The translations under genes and the position numbers were made by a program. Positions 8,202-20,195 of a stretch of DNA of 64,000 nucleotides are shown here, one piece after another. The notes beneath the pieces were generated by a model. The model did no database searches, had not been told where the DNA came from, and saw only the letters and a program-made list of their open reading frames with translations. The stretch spans positions 434,001 through 498,000 of the forward strand of contig NZ_BMTP01000004.1 of the NCBI RefSeq assembly GCF_014649735.1, in the 5' to 3' direction. Numbering within the stretch: position 1 is the first letter of the stretch; each line of letters starts with the position of its first letter. The stretch comes from Streptomyces lavendofoliae. Its GTDB lineage: Bacteria; Actinomycetota; Actinomycetes; Streptomycetales; Streptomycetaceae.

Positions 8202-8244
8202 TTGACTACATCTATTCAGACCGCCAGTATGTGAATAACTGAAT
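8202..8244 (+). promoter_or_regulatory. hutU promoter with overlapping inverted repeat
   Basis: TTGACT (8202-8207) and CAGTAT (8225-8230) are separated by 17 bp, placing transcription start near 8237, 50 nt before hutU. TATTCA (8213-8218) and TGAATA (8232-8237) form an inverted repeat bracketing the -10, and a third half-site CTGAAT lies at 8239-8244. The placement suits a repressor operator, also within reach of the divergent decarboxylase gene. The regulator is not identified. Confidence 0.6.
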
Positions 8245-8286
8245 CTGCAACCGCAGCCGACCATCTGCGACCGAGGAGGCATCCCC

Positions 8287-9947
<1,661 letters not shown>

Positions 9948-9951
<4 letters not shown>

Positions 9952-11198
9952 CCGGCCCTGACGGCACCCGCCCACCCGCCGGCGGGCAGCCGCCCTCCTT
10001 CCACACCATGTGGGCCGAGCTGGCCCCCGTCGGCCGCCACCCGGCGAGCGGCGGCTACCGGCGCCACGCCTGGACCGGTGCCGACGCCGACTGCCGGACC
10101 TGGTTCCAGGAACAGGCCGAGGCACGCGGGCTCACCTACGAGACCGACCGCAACGGCAACCAGTGGGCCTGGCTCGGCGACCCCCTCGGCGAGGACGCCG
10201 TCGTCACGGGCTCCCACCTGGACTCCGTCCCGGACGGCGGCGCCTTCGACGGCCCGCTGGGCGTCGTCTCCTCCTTCGCCGCGCTCGACGAGCTGCGCCG
10301 CAGGGGCGTCGGCTTCCGCAGGCCGCTCGCCATCACCAACTTCGGCGACGAGGAGGGCGCCCGCTTCGGCCTCGCCTGCGTCGGGTCCCGCCTCACGGCC
10401 GGGCAGCTGACGAAGGAGGCGGCCCACCGGCTGCGCGACGGCGACGGCGTGAGCCTGCCGCAGGCCATGGAGGCCGCCGGGTACGACCCGGAGGCCATCG
10501 GCCCCGACCCCGAGCGCCTCGCCCGCATCGGCGCGTTCGTCGAACTCCACGTCGAGCAGGGCCGCGCCCTCGACCTGACCGGGGACGCGGTCGGCATCGC
10601 CTCCGCGATCTGGCCGCACGGCCGCTGGCGGTACGACTTCCACGGCGAGGCCAACCACGCCGGCACCACCCGGCTCGCCGACCGGCGCGACCCGATGCTC
10701 ACGTACGCCGAGACCGTCCTCGCCGCCCGCCGCGAGGCCGAACTGGCGGGCGCCGTCGCCACCTTCGGCAAGATCGCGGTCGAACCCAACGGCGTCAACG
10801 CCATCCCGTCCCTCGTGCGCGGGTGGCTCGACTCCCGCGCGGCCGACCAGGCGACGCTGGACACGGTCGTGGCGGGCATCGAGGCGGCCGCCCACGAGGC
10901 CGCCGCCCGCCAGGGCGTCGACCTCACCGTCGTCCGCGAATCCTTCACCCCCGTCGTCGAGTTCGAGCACGCCCTGCGGGACGAACTCGCCAAGATCCTC
11001 GGCGGCCGGGTCCCGGTCCTCGGCACCGGAGCGGGCCACGACGCCGGCATCCTGTCGGCGTCCGTCCCCACCGCCATGCTGTTCGTGCGCAACCCCACGG
11101 GCGTCTCCCACTCCCCGGCCGAGCACGCGGCCGAGGACGACTGCGTGGCCGGCGTCCTCGCGCTCGCCGACGTACTGGAGGGACTGGCATGCGGGTGA
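9948..11198 (+). CDS. M20-family amidohydrolase (allantoate/N-carbamoyl-amino-acid hydrolase type) in the hut operon
   Basis: A 416-residue dinuclear-metal hydrolase. Visible ligands and motifs are [18 protein letters not shown] (His and Asp ligands, about residues 88-105), FGDEEGARF (catalytic and metal Glu), ELHVEQG, the lid-domain motif [17 protein letters not shown], and HSPAEHA near the C-terminus. Family members cleave N-carbamoyl or ureido amides of amino acids. It is wedged between hutU and hutF with overlapping codons on both sides, and no HutG/FGase-type deformylase is seen. I therefore infer it may remove the formyl group from N-formylglutamate, the product of HutF. Automatic annotation would probably call it allantoate amidohydrolase. 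Confidence 0.85.
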
Positions 11199-12523
11199 CC
11201 TACTGGTGCGAACACGCCTGGCTCGGCACCCACACCGAGCCGGGCGTCGCCCTGGACGTGTCCGACGGCCGCCTCACCGCCGTGCGCACCGGCGCCGACA
11301 CCCCGCCGCCGGACGCCGTCCCCCTGCGCGGCCTGACCCTCCCCGGTCTGGCCAACACCCACAGCCACGCCTTCCACCGGGCGCTGCGCGGCACCGTCCA
11401 GGTGGGCTCCGGCACCTTCTGGACCTGGCGCGAGGTCATGTACCAGGTCGCCTCCCGCCTGACGCCCGACAGCTACTTCGCCCTGGCCCGGGCGGTGTAC
11501 GCGGAGATGGCGCTGGCCGGCATCACGGCCGTCGGCGAGTTCCACTACCTGCACCACGCACCCGGCGGCACCCCGTACGCCGAACCCAACGCCATGGGCG
11601 AGGCGCTGATCGCGGCGGCCGGCGAGGCGGGCATCCGCATCACGCTGCTCGACACGGCGTACCTCTCCTCCGGGTTCGGCGCCGCCCCCGACCGGCACCA
11701 GCGGCGCTTCTCCGACGGCACCGCCGAAGCCTGGGCGGAGCGCGCGGCCGGCCTGAAGGACCGGGACGGCGTCCGCATCGGCGCGGCCATCCACTCCGTA
11801 CGCGCCGTCCCCGCCGACCAGCTGTCCACCGTCGCCCGGTGGGCCGCCGACCGACGGGCCCCACTGCACGTCCACCTCTCCGAGCAGACGGCGGAGAACG
11901 ACGCCTGCCTGGCCGCACACGGCCGCACCCCGACCCGGCTGCTCGCCGACCACGGCGTGCTCGGCCCGCGCACCACCGGCGTCCACAACACCCACCTCAC
12001 CGACGAGGACATCGCCCTGCTCGGCGGCACCGGCACCGGCACCTGCATGTGCCCGACGACGGAACGCGACCTCGCGGACGGCATCGGCCCGGCCGTCGCC
12101 CTCCAGCGGGCCGGCTCGCCCCTGTCGCTGGGCAGCGACAGCCACGCGGTGATCGACCTCCTGGAGGAGGCACGGGCGATGGAGCTCGACGAGCGCCTGC
12201 GCTCCCGCACCCGGGGCCACTGGACGGCCGCCGCGCTGCTGCACGCCGCCACCGCCCAGGGGCACGCCGCCCTCGGATGGCCCGAAGCGGGCCGCCTCGA
12301 AGCCGGGGCGCTCGCCGACTTCACGACGATCGCCCTCGACACGGTCAGGACAGCGGGACCGGTGCCGCGTCTGGCAGCTGAGACAGCGGTATTCGCCGCG
12401 TCGGCCGCGGATGTGCGCCATACGGTCGTGGGCGGGCGCCACGTCGTGCGGGACGGGGTTCACCGCCTCGTGCCCGACGTGCCCCGGGCACTGACGGAAT
12501 CGATCGCCGCGCTGCACCGCTGA
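11189..12523 (+). CDS. hutF: formimidoylglutamate deiminase
   Basis: A 444-residue amidohydrolase-superfamily enzyme converting N-formimidoyl-L-glutamate to N-formyl-L-glutamate and ammonia. Metal and active-site motifs in order are [16 protein letters not shown] (about residues 54-69), PLHVHLSEQ (His after strand 5), GVHNTHL (His) and [16 protein letters not shown] (Asp after strand 8). NTHSHAFHR and [10 protein letters not shown] are characteristic of HutF rather than of guanine or cytosine deaminases. The ATG at 11189 lies inside the end of the upstream gene (10-nt overlap). It is followed 17 nt later by hutI. Its presence shows the five-step formylglutamate route of histidine catabolism. 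Confidence 0.95.
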   Translation: MRVTYWCEHAWLGTHTEPGVALDVSDGRLTAVRTGADTPPPDAVPLRGLTLPGLANTHSHAFHRALRGTVQVGSGTFWTWREVMYQVASRLTPDSYFALARAVYAEMALAGITAVGEFHYLHHAPGGTPYAEPNAMGEALIAAAGEAGIRITLLDTAYLSSGFGAAPDRHQRRFSDGTAEAWAERAAGLKDRDGVRIGAAIHSVRAVPADQLSTVARWAADRRAPLHVHLSEQTAENDACLAAHGRTPTRLLADHGVLGPRTTGVHNTHLTDEDIALLGGTGTGTCMCPTTERDLADGIGPAVALQRAGSPLSLGSDSHAVIDLLEEARAMELDERLRSRTRGHWTAAALLHAATAQGHAALGWPEAGRLEAGALADFTTIALDTVRTAGPVPRLAAETAVFAASAADVRHTVVGGRHVVRDGVHRLVPDVPRALTESIAALHR

Positions 12524-12540
12524 AGGAGACGCCCCGCACC

Positions 12541-13797
12541 ATGAACAGCATGAACAGCGGCCCCGACACGACGAACAACCCCCCGGCCACGGCCGCCCCC
12601 GCGACGGCGAACAACGCCGTCGCGGCGACGGCCACCGCCATCACCAACATCGCCAGCCTGGTCACCAACGACCCCTCCCTCGGTGATGGATCCCCCCTGG
12701 GCCTGATCCAGGACGCGGCCGTCGTCATCGACGGCGACCGCGTGGTCTGGATCGGTGAGACAAGCAAAGCACCCGCCACTGACAACCGGTTCGACGCCGG
12801 CGGCAGGGCCGTCGTACCCGGCTTCGTCGACTCCCACTCGCACCTGGTCTTCGCCGGCGACCGCACCGCCGAGTTCAACGCCCGCATGTCCGGGCAGCCC
12901 TACGCCGCCGGCGGCATCCGCACCACCGTCGCCGCGACCCGCGCCGCCACCGACGAGGAGCTCGAAGCCAACGTCACCCGCTACCTGCGCGAGGCCCTGC
13001 GCCAGGGCACCACCACCTTCGAGACCAAGTCCGGCTACGGCCTCACCGTCGAGGACGAGGCCCGCGCCCTGCGCATCGCCGCCCGTCACACCGACGAGGT
13101 CACCTACCTCGGCGCGCACATCGTCTCCCCCGACCACGCGGACGACCCGGCCGGCTACGTGGACCTGGTCACCGGCGAGATGCTGGACGCCTGCGCCCCG
13201 CACGCCCGCTGGATCGACGTGTTCTGCGAGAAGGGCGCCTTCGACGGCGACCAGGCCCGCGAGATCCTCACCGCGGGCAAGGCGCGCGGCCTCCATCCGC
13301 GCATCCACGCCAACCAGTTGAGTCACGGCCCCGGTGTCCGGCTCGCGGTGGAACTGGACGCCGCGTCCGCCGACCACTGCACCCACCTCACCCAGGCCGA
13401 CGTGGACGCCCTCGCGAGCGGGAACACCGTCGCCACCCTCCTGCCCGGCGCCGAGTTCTCCACCCGTGCCGAGTGGCCCGACGCCCGCCGCCTCCTCGAC
13501 GCGGGTGTGACCGTCGCCCTGTCGACGGACTGCAACCCCGGCTCGTCGTTCACGTCGTCCGTGCCGTTCTGCGTCGCACTCGCGGTGCGGGACATGGGCA
13601 TGACCCCGGACGAGGCCCTCTGGTCCGCCACGGCCGGCGGCGCGGCCGCCCTCCGCCGCACCGACGTCGGCCGCCTCACCCCCGGCGCCCGCGCCGACCT
13701 GGTCCTCCTGGACGCCCCCTCCCACGTCCACCTCGCCTACCGCCCCGGCGTCCCCCTGGTCGCGGCGGTCTGGCGGCGCGGCGAGCGCGTCGTCTGA
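12541..13797 (+). CDS. hutI: imidazolonepropionase
   Basis: Third step of histidine catabolism: hydrolyses 4-imidazolone-5-propionate to N-formimidoyl-glutamate. Of 418 residues, about 60-418 are a standard Hut[16 protein letters not shown] (metal His pair), [22 protein letters not shown] (substrate loop), IHANQL (metal His) and [11 protein letters not shown] (catalytic Asp). The first 35 residues are unusually rich in Asn, Thr and Ala ([19 protein letters not shown]...) with no counterpart in typical HutI. The annotated ATG has AAGGAG about 12 nt upstream, so an internal start cannot be excluded. It is the last hut gene, probably co-transcribed from the hutU promoter. Confidence 0.95.
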   Translation: MNSMNSGPDTTNNPPATAAPATANNAVAATATAITNIASLVTNDPSLGDGSPLGLIQDAAVVIDGDRVVWIGETSKAPATDNRFDAGGRAVVPGFVDSHSHLVFAGDRTAEFNARMSGQPYAAGGIRTTVAATRAATDEELEANVTRYLREALRQGTTTFETKSGYGLTVEDEARALRIAARHTDEVTYLGAHIVSPDHADDPAGYVDLVTGEMLDACAPHARWIDVFCEKGAFDGDQAREILTAGKARGLHPRIHANQLSHGPGVRLAVELDAASADHCTHLTQADVDALASGNTVATLLPGAEFSTRAEWPDARRLLDAGVTVALSTDCNPGSSFTSSVPFCVALAVRDMGMTPDEALWSATAGGAAALRRTDVGRLTPGARADLVLLDAPSHVHLAYRPGVPLVAAVWRRGERVV

Positions 13798-13927
13798 CCC
13801 GGCCCACCGCTTGGCGGAGCCCCCGAAACCGCAGCCGGGGGCTCCCGCCCCGCCCGAGGGCCGTACACGGGTGGGCGGTCGGGCGTACGCTCCGCCCAGG
13901 GGAACGGCCGACCGGGGGAGCCACGTC

Positions 13928-14080
13928 GTGGGGCGTAACAGGCGAGCGGACCGGCGGACGGCGTGGGGTCTCGTCACCACCGCGGCACTCTGCCGCGGCG
14001 TTTTCGCCTACGCCTACTACGCCGCGACCGAGCGCCGTCAGCCCGCGTCCGTCTCGACGGACCCCGGGAACCGGCCGTAA
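13928..14080 (+). CDS. small single-pass membrane protein (hypothetical)
   Basis: A 50-residue ORF from the GTG at 13928, which has GGGGGAG 7 nt upstream. The N-terminus is strongly basic (GRNRRADRRTA), followed by one hydrophobic segment, WGLVTTAALCRGVFAYAYYA (about residues 13-32), and a short hydrophilic tail. This is the topology of small Streptomyces membrane peptides, but I recognise no family. An in-frame ATG at 13811 would add 39 Pro-rich residues and has no site. A terminator follows at 14113. Confidence 0.45.
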   Translation: MGRNRRADRRTAWGLVTTAALCRGVFAYAYYAATERRQPASVSTDPGNRP

Positions 14081-14112
14081 GCTGCCGGTGAATCCCCCGA
14101 ACACCATCCCCG

Positions 14113-14140
14113 GCCTGCCGTCGTCCCGGCAGGCTTTTTT
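14113..14140 (+). terminator. rho-independent terminator
   Basis: GCCTGCCG (14113-14120) and CGGCAGGC (14127-14134) form a perfect 8-bp stem with a 6-nt loop followed by TTTTTT. It is the most canonical terminator in the window and ends transcription from the hut side before the oxidoreductase gene. Confidence 0.93.
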
Positions 14141-14159
14141 CGTGTGCCCTGGAGGCTCC

Positions 14160-15023
14160 ATGAAGCTCGGTCTCACCTGCCCCCGGTTCGTCTGGCCCGG
14201 CGGCGACGCCGCCATCGCGGGGCGGTTCGCGGATGTCGCGCGCGGCGCCGAAGCGGCCGGGCTCGACAGCTTCTGGGTGATGGACCACTTCTTCCAGATA
14301 CCGAACTTCGGCGCCGCCGAGGACCCCATGCTGGAGGCATACAGCGCGCTGTCCTACGCCGCCGCCCTCACCCGGCGCGTCACCCTCGGGACGCTCGTGA
14401 CGGGCGTGACGTACCGGGCGCCCGGGCTGCTGCTGAAGCAGGTGACCACCCTGGACGTGCTGTCAGGGGGGCGGGCCGTGCTCGGGATCGGGGCCGGGTT
14501 CCACGAGGAGGAGCACCGGGGCCTGGGGTTCCGGCTGCCGCCGGTCGCCGAGCGGTTCGAGCGGCTGGAGGAGACGCTGCGGATCGCCCGGCGGATGTGG
14601 AGCGCCGAGGACACCCCGTACGAGGGGAAGCACTACCGGCTGGCCCGCACCCTCAACTCCCCCCAGGCCCTCTCCCGGCCCCACCCGCCCGTCCTCATCG
14701 GCGGCGGCGGGGAGCGGAAGACCCTGCGGCTGGTCGCCCGCTACGGCGACGCGTGCAACCTCTTCCACGGCGCCGACGTACGCCACAAGCTCCGGGTGCT
14801 GCGCGCGCACTGCGAGGCGGAACGGCGCCCCTACGAGGCCATCGAGAAGACGCTCCACATGCGCGTGCCCGACGGGCAGTCCGTGGCGCAGAGCGTCCAG
14901 CGCTGCGGCGAACTCGCGGAGCAGGGCATCGACCACGTCATCGTGGCCATGCCCGATCCGTCCACCGACGCCTCCCTCACGCACCTCGCCGAACTCGCCC
15001 GCCAGGTGCGCACGGTCACCTGA
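14160..15023 (+). CDS. LLM-class (F420-dependent type) oxidoreductase
   Basis: A 287-residue TIM-barrel flavin/F420-dependent oxidoreductase of the luciferase-like monooxygenase superfamily. It starts with MKLGLTCPRFVWPG and contains EAAGLDSFWVMDHFFQ, the A-L-T-R-R-V-T-L-G-T-L-V-T strand, LDVLSGGRAVLGIGAGFHEEEH (cofactor phosphate-binding region) and HPPVLIGGGGERKTLRL. The LDVLSGGRAVLGIGAG motif is standard for F420-dependent members, and F420 genes lie elsewhere in this window. The substrate is unknown. ATG 14160 has GGAGG 4 nt upstream, and the gene begins just after a terminator, so it has its own promoter or read-through. Confidence 0.85.
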   Translation: MKLGLTCPRFVWPGGDAAIAGRFADVARGAEAAGLDSFWVMDHFFQIPNFGAAEDPMLEAYSALSYAAALTRRVTLGTLVTGVTYRAPGLLLKQVTTLDVLSGGRAVLGIGAGFHEEEHRGLGFRLPPVAERFERLEETLRIARRMWSAEDTPYEGKHYRLARTLNSPQALSRPHPPVLIGGGGERKTLRLVARYGDACNLFHGADVRHKLRVLRAHCEAERRPYEAIEKTLHMRVPDGQSVAQSVQRCGELAEQGIDHVIVAMPDPSTDASLTHLAELARQVRTVT

Positions 15024-15080
15024 CGCCTCCCGTCGCCGTCCCGGCGGCCGGCCGCGCGACGATCATGGCAATCTGTCCCG

Positions 15081-15773
15081 ATGAAGACCATCGGACTGAT
15101 CGGCGGCATGAGCTGGGAATCCAGCGCGGAGTACTACCGGCTCCTCAACGAGCTGGTACGCGAGCGCCTCGGCGGGCTGCACTCCGCACGCTGCATCCTG
15201 CACTCCGTCGACTTCGCGGAGATCGAGCGGCTCCAGGTCTCCGGCGAGTGGGAGCAGGCCGGTGAGGTGCTCGCCGAGGCCGGGCGGGGGCTGGCCGCCG
15301 CCGGGGCGGACCTGCTGCTGATCTGTACGAACACCATGCACAAGGTGGCCGGCCAGGTGCAGGACGCGGTGCCCGTGCCGCTGCTGCACCTCGGCGACGC
15401 CACCGCCGACGCCGTACGCGCGGCGGGGCTGAAGACCGTCGGCCTGCTCGGCACCGCCTTCACCATGGAGCAGGACTTCTACCGCGACCGGCTGGCCGGA
15501 CACGGGCTCACCGTCCTGGTGCCCGAGGCGGAGGCGCGGGCCGAGGTGCACCGGATCATCTACGAGGAGCTGTGCCTCGGTGTCGTCGAGGACGCCTCCC
15601 GCGCCGTCTACCAGCGGGTCATCGACCAGTTGGTGGCCGACGGCGCGGAGGGCGTCGTCCTCGGCTGCACCGAGATCGAGCTGCTGATCGGGCAGGAGCA
15701 CAGCCCGGTGCCGGTGTTCCCCACCACCCGCCTGCACGCCGAGGCGGCCGTCACGGCCGCCCTGTCCCCGTGA
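15081..15773 (+). CDS. aspartate/glutamate racemase family protein
   Basis: A 230-residue cofactor-independent amino-acid racemase. It has the N-terminal IGLIGGMSWESSAEYYRLLNE, the first catalytic Cys in LLICTNTMHK (about residue 85) and the second in VVLGCTEIELLI (about residue 195). Both cysteines of the two-base mechanism are therefore present. YygA/RacX-type members interconvert D- and L-aspartate or other amino acids; the exact substrate cannot be read from sequence. It ends at a 13-bp perfect hairpin shared with the convergent sigma-factor gene. Confidence 0.88.
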   Translation: MKTIGLIGGMSWESSAEYYRLLNELVRERLGGLHSARCILHSVDFAEIERLQVSGEWEQAGEVLAEAGRGLAAAGADLLLICTNTMHKVAGQVQDAVPVPLLHLGDATADAVRAAGLKTVGLLGTAFTMEQDFYRDRLAGHGLTVLVPEAEARAEVHRIIYEELCLGVVEDASRAVYQRVIDQLVADGAEGVVLGCTEIELLIGQEHSPVPVFPTTRLHAEAAVTAALSP

Positions 15774-15806
15774 TCACACGCGGCCGGCGCCCCGTCACGC
15801 GGGTGG

Positions 15807-15837
15807 AAGGGCCCGTCCCTCGGCGGGACGGGCCCTT
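15807..15837. terminator. bidirectional terminator between convergent genes
   Basis: AAGGGCCCGTCCC (15807-15819) and GGGACGGGCCCTT (15825-15837) form a perfect 13-bp stem with a 5-nt loop. It sits between the racemase gene (plus) and the sigma-factor gene (minus), and each side ends in AA/TT, fitting termination in both directions. Confidence 0.85.
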
Positions 15838-15871
15838 CGCGAGCCTTCGGCGGGCGGCCGGGTGACCGAAA

Positions 15872-16768
15872 TCACTCGTCCAGGGTGAGACCCTTGCGCA
15901 GCTTGCCGAGCGTGCGGGAGAGCAGACGCGACACGTGCATCTGCGAGATGTTGAGCTCCTCGCCGATCTCCGACTGGGTGAGCCCGGCGACGAAGCGCAG
16001 GGAGAGGATCTTCCGGTCGCGGGCCGGGAGCGAGGCGATCAGCGGCTTGAGCGACTCGATGTACTCGATGCCCTCCAGGCCGTGGTCCTCGTAGCCGATG
16101 CGGTCCGCGAGCGCGCCCTCGCTGTCGTCCTCCTCGGGCTGGGCGTCGAGCGAGCTGGCGGTGTAGGCGTTGCTCGCCGCCATGCCCTCGACGACCTCCT
16201 CCTTGCTGATCCCGAGCTTCGCGGCGAGCTCGGCCACGGTGGGCGAGCGGTCGAGCTGCTGGGCCAGTTCGTCCCCGGCCTTGGCCAGGTCGAGGCGGAG
16301 TTCCTGAAGCCGGCGCGGGACGCGCACGGACCAGGAGGTGTCGCGGAAGAAGCGCTTGATCTCTCCGACGATGGTTGGCATCGCGAAGGTGGGGAACTCG
16401 ACCCCTCGACTGAGTTCGAAGCGGTCGATGGCCTTGATGAGACCGATGGTGCCGACCTGGATGATGTCCTCCATCGGCTCGCTGCGGGAGCGGAACCGGG
16501 AGGCGGCGAACTTGACCAGAGCGAGGTTCAGTTCAACCAGCGTGTTGCGGACGTACGCGTGCTCGTGCGTCCCCTCCTCGAGGCTTTCGAGGCGCGCGAA
16601 GAGCGTCTTGGACAGAGCCCGCGCGTCGAGAGGTTCGACTTCGTCGAACCGGGGGATGTCGGGCAGACCGAGGGATTCGGTCCCGGTCTGCTCGAAGTCC
16701 GTGGTCCGGTGGGGCGGAGTTGCCGACGGCGCGTAGCGGGTACGCGTTTCGTCGAGCCGGGGTGACAT
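15872..16768 (-). CDS. SigB/SigF-family stress sigma factor (probable SigI orthologue)
   Basis: A 298-residue group 3 sigma factor without region 1.1. Region 2 shows VRNTLVELNLALVKFAASRF, EDIIQVGTIGLIKAIDRFE and RGVEFPTFAMPTIVGEIKRFFRD, then WSVRVPRRLQELR and the region 3 helices. Region 4 holds LPARDRKILSLRFVAGLTQSEIGEELNISQMHVSRLLSRTL with its HTH. This is typical of the Streptomyces SigB/F/G/H/I group controlled by partner switching. Immediately upstream and divergent are a STAS protein and an HATPase, its likely anti-anti-sigma and anti-sigma factors. From memory the equivalent S. coelicolor locus is sigI with arsI/prsI; I could not verify orthology. Start: the ATG at 16768 has GGAGGAG just upstream; two further in-frame ATGs lie 12 and 24 nt earlier. 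Confidence 0.9.
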   Translation of the reverse strand: MSPRLDETRTRYAPSATPPHRTTDFEQTGTESLGLPDIPRFDEVEPLDARALSKTLFARLESLEEGTHEHAYVRNTLVELNLALVKFAASRFRSRSEPMEDIIQVGTIGLIKAIDRFELSRGVEFPTFAMPTIVGEIKRFFRDTSWSVRVPRRLQELRLDLAKAGDELAQQLDRSPTVAELAAKLGISKEEVVEGMAASNAYTASSLDAQPEEDDSEGALADRIGYEDHGLEGIEYIESLKPLIASLPARDRKILSLRFVAGLTQSEIGEELNISQMHVSRLLSRTLGKLRKGLTLDE

Positions 16769-16948
16769 GGTCTCCTCCATCGTTCTCGGCATATGGCCGC
16801 CGATGCCCAGTTGAGTCTGGCTGCGGTGTGCGGCGCCTCCAAAGCCGGCCGTGTTGGTTGTGTCCCTACTAGCCCTACCCGCTTCGCACGGATCGTTGCA
16901 AGTGTCAATTGTCCCATATGACCGCCTTGTAGTTAAGTCGTGACTACC

Positions 16949-16975
16949 GGCTGCCGTTCAGAGGGCGTAGGGTTC
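16949..16975 (+). promoter_or_regulatory. candidate SigB-type promoter of the STAS gene
   Basis: GGCTG (16949-16953) and GGGTTC (16970-16975), with a 16-bp spacer, approximate the Streptomyces SigB-group consensus (GNNTN then GGGTAC/T). The start would lie about 28 nt before the ATG at 17010, leaving room for the GAGGG site. This suggests feedback control by the adjacent sigma factor. Confidence 0.4.
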
Positions 16976-17009
16976 TACCGACTCAATGGCATCGGCGAAG
17001 AGGGACGGC

Positions 17010-17378
17010 ATGGACCGCGGGACGGTCGGCAGCGCGAATCAGGGCCGACTCAAGGTCGGGGTCCGGACGGAAGGCCGCAGCGAGATTCTCACGCCGGCGG
17101 GTGAGCTTGATCACCACACCGCCGAGCTGCTGCGCGAGCCGCTGGACGCCGCGCTCGAACAAGGTCGCACCCGCCTGGTGATCGACTGCTCGCAGCTCGC
17201 GTTCTGCGACTCCACCGGGCTGAACGTGCTGCTCGGGGCCCGCCTGAAGGCGGAGGCCGCAGGTGGCGGGGTGCATCTGGCAGGGATGCAGCCCGTGGTG
17301 GCCAGGGTGTTCGAGATCACGGGCGCGGAGGCGGTTTTCTCCGTCCACGACTCGTTGGACGCGGCTCTGGCCGACTGA
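17010..17378 (+). CDS. STAS-domain anti-anti-sigma factor
   Basis: A 122-residue STAS protein. It has LTPAGELDHHTAELLREPLDAAL then LVIDCSQLAFCDSTGLNVLLGARLKA, in which the Ser of DSTGL (about residue 61) is the conserved phosphorylated residue. The C-terminal VARVFEITGAEAVFSVHDSLDAAL completes the fold. In the unphosphorylated form such proteins bind the anti-sigma kinase and free the sigma factor. The start was set at the ATG at 17010, with GAGGG 5 nt upstream, rather than the ATG at 16986. The HATPase gene follows 150 nt downstream, and the sigma factor is divergent. Its partner sigma factor is inferred from position. Confidence 0.9.
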   Translation: MDRGTVGSANQGRLKVGVRTEGRSEILTPAGELDHHTAELLREPLDAALEQGRTRLVIDCSQLAFCDSTGLNVLLGARLKAEAAGGGVHLAGMQPVVARVFEITGAEAVFSVHDSLDAALAD

Positions 17379-17528
17379 AGTGACAAAGCGGGTGTCGTCC
17401 CGGATCGGCCGGGCAGAAGAACCCCGCGGCAATTGTACGAACGGGCTCCACACTCTCTGTGACGGCCTTGTGGCTGCCCTGCGACGACGTAATTGGCGAC
17501 TTGGTGAAATCGGTGAGGTGAAGCGCTG

Positions 17529-18110
17529 ATGGGTACCACCCAGCAGCATCCGCCGAGCGATCTCGGCCCCCAGCCGGAGGGCTCCGGCCTCGGTGTCGGT
17601 GCCTCGCTCCCGGCTGCCTCCTCCGTGTCCACCACGCCGGAGGTGAGGTCGGAGATGTCAGGTGCGGCGTCCGGGGCGGGTCCCGGGGGCACGCCCGCGG
17701 GGCGCCGGACGCGGCGGTTGTCGCTGGGCAGTGCCAGCGGGATCGTTCCGCTCGCCCGGGACTTCACGAGGCAGGCGCTCTACGACTGGGGGTGGCTGCC
17801 GGCGGCCACCGCCGACCGGCGGGCCGCCGCCGAGGACGTGCTGCTCGTCGTCTCGGAGCTGGTCACCAACGCGTGCCTGCACGCCGGAGGGCCGGAGGAG
17901 TTGCGCGTCTCGCTGGACGCGAAGGTCCTGCGGCTGGAGATCGAGGACCGTGGCGCGGGGCAGCCCGCGCCGCGCACCCCGCACCAGGCGGGGCGACCGG
18001 GCGGCCACGGCATGTTCATCGTCCAGCGCCTCTGCCTGGACTGGGGGGTCGTACGGTCCACGGACGCCCCCGGCAAGACGGTCTGGGCGGAGCTGGCGGC
18101 ACCCGCCTGA
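17529..18110 (+). CDS. anti-sigma factor, HATPase_c_2 serine kinase
   Basis: A 193-residue protein. Residues 1-60 are Pro/Gly/Ser-rich and look disordered. Residues about 60-193 form a GHKL ATPase/kinase domain with the N-box SELVTNACLHA (about 107-117), the G1-like EIEDRGAG, and the G2 region GGHGMFIVQRLCLDWG. This is the SpoIIAB/RsbW-like fold that binds a sigma factor and phosphorylates a STAS antagonist. Its position downstream of the STAS gene and beside the divergent SigB-family gene makes it the likely anti-sigma factor of that sigma. A GAGGTGAAG site precedes the ATG. A perfect 10-bp hairpin follows at 18139. Confidence 0.87.
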   Translation: MGTTQQHPPSDLGPQPEGSGLGVGASLPAASSVSTTPEVRSEMSGAASGAGPGGTPAGRRTRRLSLGSASGIVPLARDFTRQALYDWGWLPAATADRRAAAEDVLLVVSELVTNACLHAGGPEELRVSLDAKVLRLEIEDRGAGQPAPRTPHQAGRPGGHGMFIVQRLCLDWGVVRSTDAPGKTVWAELAAPA

Positions 18111-18138
18111 TCCCGGCGGGTTGCGCGGAGCGGTGATG

Positions 18139-18161
18139 GAGCACGGCGATCCGCCGTGCTC
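18139..18161 (+). terminator. hairpin terminator after the anti-sigma gene
   Basis: GAGCACGGCG (18139-18148) and CGCCGTGCTC (18152-18161) pair perfectly around a 3-nt loop and are followed by TTCGTCTTT. The rest of the 317-bp gap up to 18427 holds only GC-rich sequence and the second hairpin at 18367. Confidence 0.8.
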
Positions 18162-18366
18162 TTCGTCTTTCCCGGCCCGCCCCCCACCCGCCTCCACCCG
18201 CCGCCGGGCGCCCCGGAACGCCCGTACCGCCGCCCGCCCTCCCTCCCGTACCGACGCCACGGCGCCGACGTTCGCCGCCGCGCGACCCTCCGGCAGGCCG
18301 GCCCCGGGACGGGCGTACGGAATCCCGGGAGCCCGAGGGGCTCCGACGGTACGCCCGGCACGGCGA

Positions 18367-18404
18367 AGGGCCGCCGTACCGGACGTATCCGGTACGGCGG
18401 CCCT
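18367..18404 (-). terminator. 17-bp perfect hairpin, terminator of the peptide transporter gene
   Basis: AGGGCCGCCGTACCGGA (18367-18383) pairs perfectly with 18388-18404 around a 4-nt loop. It lies 23 bp beyond the stop codon of the leftward transporter gene and would serve that transcript. Confidence 0.8.
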
Positions 18405-18427
18405 CCGGCAGGGTGCGGACGCAGGCG

Positions 18428-19948
<1,521 letters not shown>

Positions 19949-20163
19949 GGGTCGATCCTTGCTTGCTCGGGACGCGCAGCGCTTCGTGAGCGGTCACGCG
20001 CCCGGTGGGGGGCGGCCGGCACCGGCACGGGCTCCGCCCCACCCCACGCCCACAGGGGTCCGCCCTCGTACGCGTACGGAGGCGGGGGGACAGTCCGCAC
20101 CGGGATCCACACCCCGGGCGACATCGCGCTTCGGGGCCCGGCCGACAGGTCATTCACTGTCTC

Positions 20164-20184
20164 GAGACCGGCCGGGCCGGTCTC
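20164..20184. promoter_or_regulatory. 21-bp palindrome upstream of the peptide transporter
   Basis: GAGACCGGCC (20164-20173), a single central G, and GGCCGGTCTC (20175-20184) make a perfect palindrome about 220 bp upstream of the transporter start. The one-base centre favours a protein operator over an RNA hairpin. Confidence 0.55.
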
Positions 20185-20195
20185 ACGCAGAAAGA

